Positions 59,857-64,000 of a DNA stretch of 64,000 bases are shown here, one piece after another. Location of the stretch: the NCBI RefSeq assembly GCF_937468385.1, contig NZ_CALBWS010000006.1, positions 101,897 through 165,896 of the forward strand, written 5' to 3'. Numbering within the stretch: the first letter of the stretch is position 1; every line of letters begins with the position of its first letter. The notes beneath the pieces were generated by a model. The model saw only the letters and a program-made list of their open reading frames with translations, did not search any database and had not been told where the DNA came from. The translations under genes were made by a program, and so were the position numbers. This DNA comes from Neobacillus rhizosphaerae. GTDB taxonomy: Bacteria; Bacillota; Bacilli; Bacillales; Cytobacillaceae.

Positions 59857-61701
59857 ATGAAGCCAATGCTACCAAGTTTAACCTTTGAACTTCCTGTACG
59901 TCCCAATTGGCTTTACGAAGTTAAATATGATGGATTCCGAGCAATACTGGACTGGAATGATAACGGAATTGAGTTAACGAGCAGAAATGGTAAACCACTT
60001 ATTCCACAATTTCCGGAAATCAAGGAATTTTTGTTAAAATATGAAAAGCAAATCAAACCTTTTTTACCACTCGAGTTGGATGGTGAGCTTGTTTCTTTGG
60101 AAAACCCTTATAAAGCTAATTTTTCCGCCATTCAAGTGCGTGGCCGTCTAAAGGCAGCGAAAAAAATCACGGAACAAGCAGAGAGATCTCCTTGCCGGTT
60201 GATGGTTTTTGATGTTCTAATGGTAAAAGGGGAAACCATATGTTCCCTTCCCTATCAGCGGCGAAAAGATAAGCTGATTCAATTATTTCAAAATATCGGT
60301 TTAGGATTAGATGCCAATCCCAATAATGCTCAATTGCTACAGCTTGTTTTTCCCAATGAAGATTTTAATGAATTATGGGAAAATGTTGTGTTATATGATG
60401 GAGAAGGTATCATTGCCAAATATCAAAATAGTTTTTGGGAGGAAGGGAAACGTTCCTTACAATGGTTGAAATACAAAAATTGGAAATATGTTAGCTGTTT
60501 TGTCACTTCATTCGATAAAACCAATGGATATTTTTATGTTGGCCTGTATAAGAAAAACATCATTCATGTGGTTGGGCAAGTTCTTTTTGGTTTTAAACCG
60601 GAAGAAAAACAGGCCCTTCAGCAAACGATTAAACAAAATATTCTTAGTGAAGATACACAATTTATTAATATGGAGCCCTCTATTTGTCTAGAAGTGAAAT
60701 ATTTGGAATTATTTGATCATCAGCTCCGCGAACCACATTTTGACCGCTTCCGATTCGATTTAGAACCGAGGGAATGCACATATGAACAATTTATTTTTCA
60801 ACAAAAAAATTTACCAGCAGATTTACCTATATCCCACCCAGATAAACCACTCTGGGAAAATCATAATATCCAGAAAACTGATTTCATCCTTTACTTACGT
60901 GAAGTTTCTCCGTATATGCTCCCTTTTTTAGAGAATCGCTTGCTAACGGTCATTCGCTATCCACATGGGATGTTCGGAGAGGCATTTTATCAAAAAAACT
61001 GTCCAGCTTATGCACCGGAGTTTGTCCACACACATTTAGTTGATGATATTGATTATATTCTCTGTAACAATCTAAAAACCCTCATTTGGCTGGGAAACCA
61101 ATTAGCGATTGAATTTCATATTCCCTTTCAAACGATACACAGCAAGGGACCTAGTGAAATTGTCTTCGATTTGGATCCACCATCAAAGGATGCGTTCCAT
61201 TTGGCTGTCAAAGCTGCATTATTAATAAAAGAAGTGTTCAATCATTTAAATTTGATCGGCTTTATTAAAACGTCAGGTAATAAAGGACTGCAAATTTACC
61301 TACCTTTGCCTGAAGGAGAATACTCCTACGAGGATACAAGACTGTTTACGACCTTTATCGCCGAATACTTAATTTCACAGGCCCCTGACTCCTTTACCAT
61401 TGAGAGAATGAAAAAAAACCGAGGAAAAAGGCTTTATGTTGATTATGTACAACATGGAGAAGGGAAGACGATTGTTGCCCCCTATTCTATGCGTGGGAAT
61501 GAACATGCAGGAGTTGCTACACCACTTTATTGGGAAGAGGTTGATGAAAAACTCACTTCTGTTGCATTTAACATGGAAAGTGCATTAAATCGACTTCGGA
61601 AACAGGGAGATCCATTTAGGAATTATTTTCAAACAAAACAAATTCAACCCTTTGCACCGGTCCTTGAAGTTTTAAAAAAGGATTCAATAAAAAAAGGATA
61701 A
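59857..61701 (+). CDS. ligD: ATP-dependent DNA ligase D (ligase plus polymerase domains)
   Basis: The 614-aa protein has an N-terminal ATP-dependent ligase (adenylated Lys23 in YEVKYDGFRAILDW, ELDGELVSL, YDGEGIIAKY) with an OB domain. A C-terminal primase-polymerase domain follows (EIVFDLDPPSKDAFHLAVKA, KTSGNKGLQIYLPLP, YVDYVQHGEGKTIVAPYSMR). There is no phosphoesterase domain, as in B. subtilis LigD (YkoU, 611 aa). It fills and seals breaks held by Ku. ATG 59857 follows AAAGGAATAAAAGTA. A hairpin overlaps the stop codon. Confidence 0.95.
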   Translation: MKPMLPSLTFELPVRPNWLYEVKYDGFRAILDWNDNGIELTSRNGKPLIPQFPEIKEFLLKYEKQIKPFLPLELDGELVSLENPYKANFSAIQVRGRLKAAKKITEQAERSPCRLMVFDVLMVKGETICSLPYQRRKDKLIQLFQNIGLGLDANPNNAQLLQLVFPNEDFNELWENVVLYDGEGIIAKYQNSFWEEGKRSLQWLKYKNWKYVSCFVTSFDKTNGYFYVGLYKKNIIHVVGQVLFGFKPEEKQALQQTIKQNILSEDTQFINMEPSICLEVKYLELFDHQLREPHFDRFRFDLEPRECTYEQFIFQQKNLPADLPISHPDKPLWENHNIQKTDFILYLREVSPYMLPFLENRLLTVIRYPHGMFGEAFYQKNCPAYAPEFVHTHLVDDIDYILCNNLKTLIWLGNQLAIEFHIPFQTIHSKGPSEIVFDLDPPSKDAFHLAVKAALLIKEVFNHLNLIGFIKTSGNKGLQIYLPLPEGEYSYEDTRLFTTFIAEYLISQAPDSFTIERMKKNRGKRLYVDYVQHGEGKTIVAPYSMRGNEHAGVATPLYWEEVDEKLTSVAFNMESALNRLRKQGDPFRNYFQTKQIQPFAPVLEVLKKDSIKKG

Positions 61702-61718
61702 GGGGAACCTTATCCTTT
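61690..61718. terminator. Bidirectional terminator between ligD and dapF
   Basis: AAAGGATAAGG / CCTTATCCTTT with a 4-nt loop, overlapping the ligD stop codon and the last codons of dapF. Confidence 0.82.
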
Positions 61719-62693
61719 CAACGTTTTTGTTATTACTTGTTGTGCCACCTCTTGTAGCTTTTCATATGAGTGTTGCTCCATTAAGTCTTTTTTGGAGGAT
61801 ATTGTAAATAATTCACCTTTAAGATTTATCTCTACCGCTGCTTCGTAAAGATAAGTAGCGTTTCCAATTAGGTCAATCTTATATTCCCCCGCAATTTGAT
61901 GAACAACGCATTGTACTTTTCCGCCATTATTATATACATTAATGGTTTTCTCAAATTCATTTAATTCTAGTAAGCAAGTAACGAGTGAGGATGCTGACAT
62001 TGCTGTACCGCAAGCATTTGTAAATCCAACACCCCGTTCAAAAGTTCGTACATAAATTGCTCCAGGTTGTAATGGTTTTACAAAACTAACATTCACACCA
62101 TCCGGAAATAACTCATTGGGTCCATTTACTTTTTCACTAAGTTGTTTTTGAATATCACTTTGAAGTTGTTCCGTCTCCACAATCGTGATTAAATGCGGGT
62201 TGGGAACGGCAAGTGCCGTAAATGTTAACTCATCTGACAGTTCCTTAATCCTCTCGTTATAAAGCGTTGGCTGGTTTAAATTTAATGGCAAGGTCTTTAA
62301 TTCAAATAGCACCGGAGAAATTTCTACTTGATAGGTGTGGATATCCTGAAGGAGGTCTGCTTGTTTACTAACCTTAAGATTAGCCTTCATGGTTTCAATT
62401 ACAGCTTCATTCAGTCCATATAATTCACAAATATATCGTGCGACCAGCCGAAGTCCATTTCCGCACATCGAAGCCTCAGACCCGTCGGCATTAAATACCC
62501 GCATTCTTCCATCAGCGTGCTGACTCTTCATCACAAATAAAATCCCATCTGCTCCTAATTCAGTATTACGATTGCATAACAAACGGGCAAGTTCCGCCCT
62601 TTCCTTTTCTGTGAAAGAATAAGCATTGGAAATTTCATCGATTAGAAGAAAATCATTTCCAGAGCCATGGCCTTTAATTAAGTCAATCTGCAC
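61710..62693 (-). CDS. dapF: Diaminopimelate epimerase
   Basis: The 327-aa enzyme has both catalytic cysteine sites: ASMCGNGLRLVARY and FTNACGTAMSASS, plus the start QIDLIKGHGSGNDFLLIDE. It converts LL- to meso-diaminopimelate for lysine and peptidoglycan. Typical DapF is about 270-290 aa; the extra 40 residues are mainly at the C-terminus (KDLMEQHSYEKLQEVAQQVI). The second site reads CGTAMSAS in place of the usual CGTGACA, so a divergent or specialised epimerase is possible. No other lysine gene is near. Confidence 0.87.
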   Translation of the reverse strand: MQIDLIKGHGSGNDFLLIDEISNAYSFTEKERAELARLLCNRNTELGADGILFVMKSQHADGRMRVFNADGSEASMCGNGLRLVARYICELYGLNEAVIETMKANLKVSKQADLLQDIHTYQVEISPVLFELKTLPLNLNQPTLYNERIKELSDELTFTALAVPNPHLITIVETEQLQSDIQKQLSEKVNGPNELFPDGVNVSFVKPLQPGAIYVRTFERGVGFTNACGTAMSASSLVTCLLELNEFEKTINVYNNGGKVQCVVHQIAGEYKIDLIGNATYLYEAAVEINLKGELFTISSKKDLMEQHSYEKLQEVAQQVITKTLKG

Positions 62694-62769
62694 AATAAAA
62701 CCCCCACAAGAGATGTCAATTTCCTTATATCATATCAAACATTATTCATGATGAAAACCGTACAAACTT

Positions 62770-63561
62770 TTACCTTTCGATAAAGAATTCATTTATTAAA
62801 AATGACATTCTCAAAAGCTTGTCCCTTTCTGATAAAGTTCCTTTAAATGAGAGTACCGGTGTATTGGGCTCTGGAAAACGAAGGCCCCATTCTATAGGCA
62901 TCCATCCTCTGCGCAGTCGCCCCTCCTGCATATCCTCCGAATTCAATACCTGCTCATCCATAAATACGGCAGACCCTTCCACAGCACCAATGTAGCTCCC
63001 CGCTACATCCAGCAATTCTTTTTTGTTTTTCCGCCAAGAAAGTTTCTTTTTCTCCAAGCAACCCAAGAAGGTTCTCTCTTTATCGAATACGCCAATTTTG
63101 ATTGTTTTTTTTCCCTTTATTTCAAAGAAACCCATGGCTTCATCTTTTGAATTGTAGAGAGCAAACATTTTGGAAGGTCGTAATCCGTTTAGCCCCTTCC
63201 TACGGTACTTACTTATCCTTCCTGCCAAATTTCCGTCTGTAAAGTAGAGCAGCAAGCTGGGTGAGGGGGTATTCATGTAACACAATAAAAGATGGCGGGT
63301 CGTAAATAGTGAGTGATGATAACCTTCATTTTTATCATTCGTCATATTCTTAGCACTCAAAATCGACTGTTTCATTCTAAAAAGATAGAAATGGAAGCTA
63401 ATAAAACTATAAGTTATAAATGGTATCGTCCATAACATAAATTCTTGACTTTTAAAAAAAGAAAGATTTCCAATAATAATCATGCTGGCTGGAATTAATG
63501 CAGCAATACTCTCATTTAAGCTAATATTCGCTGAATCATAGTAATAATCGTTGATTTTCAT
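62770..63561 (-). CDS. Hypothetical membrane protein with C-terminal tubby/LURP-like domain, 263 aa
   Basis: Two N-terminal membrane helices (SIAALIPASMIIIGNLSFF and FMLWTIPFITYSFISFHFYL) are followed by a roughly 170-residue soluble domain of alternating beta strands (GRISKYRRKGLNGLRPSKMF, ALYNSKDEAMGFFEIKGKKT, IKIGVFDKERTFLG). That strand pattern is reminiscent of the LURP-one/tubby barrel. I do not recognise a named family and the fold guess is from pattern only. The start at 63561 is preceded by AGGAG. It has no operon partners. Confidence 0.6.
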   Translation of the reverse strand: MKINDYYYDSANISLNESIAALIPASMIIIGNLSFFKSQEFMLWTIPFITYSFISFHFYLFRMKQSILSAKNMTNDKNEGYHHSLFTTRHLLLCYMNTPSPSLLLYFTDGNLAGRISKYRRKGLNGLRPSKMFALYNSKDEAMGFFEIKGKKTIKIGVFDKERTFLGCLEKKKLSWRKNKKELLDVAGSYIGAVEGSAVFMDEQVLNSEDMQEGRLRRGWMPIEWGLRFPEPNTPVLSFKGTLSERDKLLRMSFLINEFFIER

Positions 63562-63704
63562 CTAGAAAACTCCTTATCTATTCCTCTTATACTAGTTTAT
63601 TTACTATGTAGGAAAAAAATGATAGAAGAATTTTCAACTAGAAACCGACTTGGGTTCACCACCTACCCACTCATCGAAAATAGACTGTTTATGATTAGTA
63701 CACC

Positions 63705-63826
63705 AACATAATAAATGTGGTGGGAGCAGAGCAAGCTTAGCTTTACCTTTCCAAAGAAAATAATAGATATTTTTACGATAAGATTCGACATAGTGATTCA
63801 TTTATGCGAAGCTCCGCCCCTTTTCC
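63705..63826. repeat. Dispersed repeat R1, diverged copy in tandem with the next
   Basis: It contains AATAAATGTGGTGGGAGCAG, AGCTTAGCTTTACC, GATATTTTTACG and GTGATTCATTTATGCGAAGC then TCCGCCCCTTTTCC, colinear with the core of the other copies but with many substitutions. Confidence 0.7.
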
Positions 63827-63827
63827 A

Positions 63828-64000
63828 AAAAAACTATCATGAGCCTCAACTCCCAACCCTACCATGGAAATAAATTTATAGAACAAGCCGTAGTCACCTA
63901 ATAAAGGCGGTGAGAGCAGAGCTAGACTTCACATCTTTCGTCTAGTGAAATGGGTATTTCACTTTAACTGGTTAAAGTGATTCATTTTTGCGGCGCTCCG
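63828..64000. repeat. Dispersed repeat R1, near-identical to 11766-11947, cut by window edge
   Basis: Shares more than 170 aligned bases with 11766-11947, including CTATCATGAGCCTCAACTCC and GGCGGTGAGAGCAGAGCTAG, with only a few differences. It continues past the right edge. The high identity over 50 kb distance implies recent duplication or gene conversion. Confidence 0.85.

Noticed and set aside
1..64000. CRISPR array, prophage or rRNA operon
   Set aside because: No regularly spaced identical short repeats, phage structural genes or rRNA sequences were seen.

Overview
The window looks like chromosomal DNA from a low-GC, endospore-forming, facultatively anaerobic member of the Bacillaceae (Bacillus sensu lato; a Neobacillus-type genome is my guess, not a demonstration). 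The evidence is the gene content: spore genes (sda, YhcN-type lipoprotein, GerP-like small proteins, a spore-type ku/ligD pair), strong AGGAGG ribosome sites with many TTG starts, Trp T-box leaders, and a Bacillus-type Fnr with a C-terminal cysteine cluster.

Layout. 1-6.3 kb: a Ktr-type K+ channel subunit, two nitrate/nitrite transporters (one fused to a PAS domain, one behind a perfect 28-bp Fnr palindrome) and a LysM/3D cell-wall protein. 6.5-11 kb: a formate dehydrogenase whose in-frame UGA is followed by a SECIS-like hairpin, and a membrane histidine kinase. 11-17.5 kb: small proteins, a MutS2-like protein without Smr, fnr, an lrgAB/cidAB pair and a SCO1 protein. 18-26.9 kb: ABC-F, YkuS, a spore cluster of three related NQGFG proteins with an Hsp20, a DD-carboxypeptidase, mprF and a cupredoxin. 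27-28 kb: a decayed IS1182-like fragment between inverted GC-rich repeats. 28-34.9 kb: pflBA, a MifM-like arrest leader with yidC2, paired fluoride channels and small genes. 35-43.5 kb: acyl-CoA synthetase, sda, odhAB and tRNA 2-selenouridine synthase. 43.6-50.7 kb: trpEGDCFBA behind two tandem Trp T-boxes. 50.8-57.5 kb: an MFS pump, two tRNAs and a DMSO-reductase-type operon. 57.7-64 kb: YdjO and cold-shock genes, ku/ligD, dapF, and dispersed repeats running off the end.

How the genes fit together. Fnr (about 14.8 kb) probably controls the anaerobic set: TGTGA-N6-TCACA boxes lie before narK and the dms operon, and weaker ones before pflB and narK-PAS. Pyruvate formate-lyase makes formate, and the selenocysteine formate dehydrogenase can oxidise it. 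Nitrate/nitrite transporters and the DMSO-reductase-like enzyme supply electron-acceptor routes, although no nitrate reductase lies here. Selenium use is supported twice: the Sec codon and MnmH/SelU. The most notable items are the selenoprotein FDH, the MifM-like translational sensor with a hairpin over the yidC2 ribosome site, the NarK-PAS fusion, a DmsB-like subunit in which a cluster cysteine is alanine, the NQGFG spore mini-family, and several families of dispersed palindromic repeats.
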